Source of the DNA: CAVPEW01 sp050247895
Lineage (GTDB): Bacteria; Actinomycetota; Acidimicrobiia; Acidimicrobiales; VFJN01
Assembly (NCBI GenBank): GCA_050247895.1
Contig: JBFWTJ010000075.1
Location: 1-14,175 of the forward strand
Length of the DNA: 14,175 bases
Reading direction: 5' to 3'
The translations under genes were made by a program, and so were the position numbers. Below, one piece after another: positions 13,966-14,175 of the stretch. The notes below the pieces were generated by a model. The model worked only from the letters and a program-made list of their open reading frames with translations. It was not told where the DNA came from and ran no database searches. The stretch's first letter is position 1. Every line of letters starts with the position of its first letter.

Positions 13966-14175
13966 TCAGTCGGCGGCGGGCGCGTCGCCCGCGGCGACCT
14001 GGAAGGCCTCGTACTCCTCGTCGGACTCGGTCCAGCTCTCGTACTGGATGACCCCGAGGTCGGTGAAGCGCGCCCGCAACCAGCCGTCGTTGGCGTCGAG
14101 CAGGCCGAGCTTGCGGCAGTTGGGGACGATCTTGGCGAACAGGAGCTGCTGGAAGGCGAGCCGGCGGGTGGCCCG
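13966..14175 (-). CDS. C-terminal fragment of an unidentified protein, possibly ferritin-like
   Basis: The last 69 codons of a minus-strand gene, open to the window edge and ending in TGA. The residues include RLAFQQLLFAKIVPNCRKLG, then a stretch DANDGWLRARFTDLGVIQYE and an acidic tail ending APAAD. The first helix followed by NCRKLGLL resembles the last helix of some ferritin-like diiron oxygenases, but I cannot confirm this without the metal-binding residues upstream. It is separated by 1 nt from the next gene (TGAGATG), so the two are probably co-translated. The frame is supported by this coupling and by strong third-position GC. Confidence 0.6.
   Translation of the reverse strand, partial: RATRRLAFQQLLFAKIVPNCRKLGLLDANDGWLRARFTDLGVIQYESWTESDEEYEAFQVAAGDAPAAD

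Noticed and set aside
1..14175. CRISPR arrays, tRNA genes, insertion sequences, attachment sites or phage-like modules.
   Set aside because: No regularly spaced direct repeats outside the propeller-blade coding repeats, no tRNA-like cloverleaf, no transposase or integrase frame and no terminal inverted repeats were seen. The content is housekeeping.

Overview
The window is a compact stretch of very GC-rich (clearly above 70% by eye, not computed) bacterial chromosome. GTG starts are frequent and intergenic gaps are almost absent. Gene content and style (RNase J beside DapA, a single-protein FtsK, PgsA and CinA behind a RimO gene, weak or missing Shine-Dalgarno sites) point to an actinobacterium (Actinomycetota). 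An uncultured Acidimicrobiia-like lineage is my best guess, but nothing here proves it below phylum level.

Nearly everything lies on the minus strand, so the biological reading order runs from the right edge to the left. From the right there is the C-terminal fragment of an unrecognised protein (possibly a ferritin-like diiron protein), then a 215-aa winged-helix-like protein of unknown role. Next come dapA (lysine and peptidoglycan precursor synthesis), rnj (RNase J), mutM/fpg (oxidised-base repair), ftsK (chromosome translocase), tldD and tldE/pmbA (heterodimeric metalloprotease). Junctions are 0-9 nt from the right edge through mutM, about 54 nt on each side of ftsK, and a 1-nt TGATG overlap between tldD and tldE. 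This looks like one long housekeeping transcription unit or two abutting ones.

The series is interrupted by one plus-strand gene (3289-4641). It encodes a secreted seven-bladed beta-propeller of the streptogramin-lyase (Vgb-like) repeat family with an extra C-terminal domain and a Pro/Ala-rich tail. It is convergent with tldE (7 nt between stops) and divergent from rimO (101 nt between starts). Its fold is clear, but the two histidines expected in a real virginiamycin B lyase are not at the matching blade positions, so a resistance function is not supported.

On the far side of that divergent region, rimO, pgsA and cinA run leftwards and are joined by two identical 4-nt GTGA stop/start overlaps. 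A hairpin with a GUAA loop follows cinA. A possible N-terminal fragment of another minus-strand gene lies at the left edge.

There are no tRNA or rRNA genes, CRISPR arrays, insertion sequences, phage genes or toxin-antitoxin pairs that I can see. No stretch over 300 bases lacks a gene. I found no clear new multi-gene system. The items most worth a second look are the apparently non-catalytic secreted propeller with its palindromic divergent promoter region, the unassigned winged-helix protein before dapA, and the TldD/TldE pair with no obvious peptide substrate nearby.
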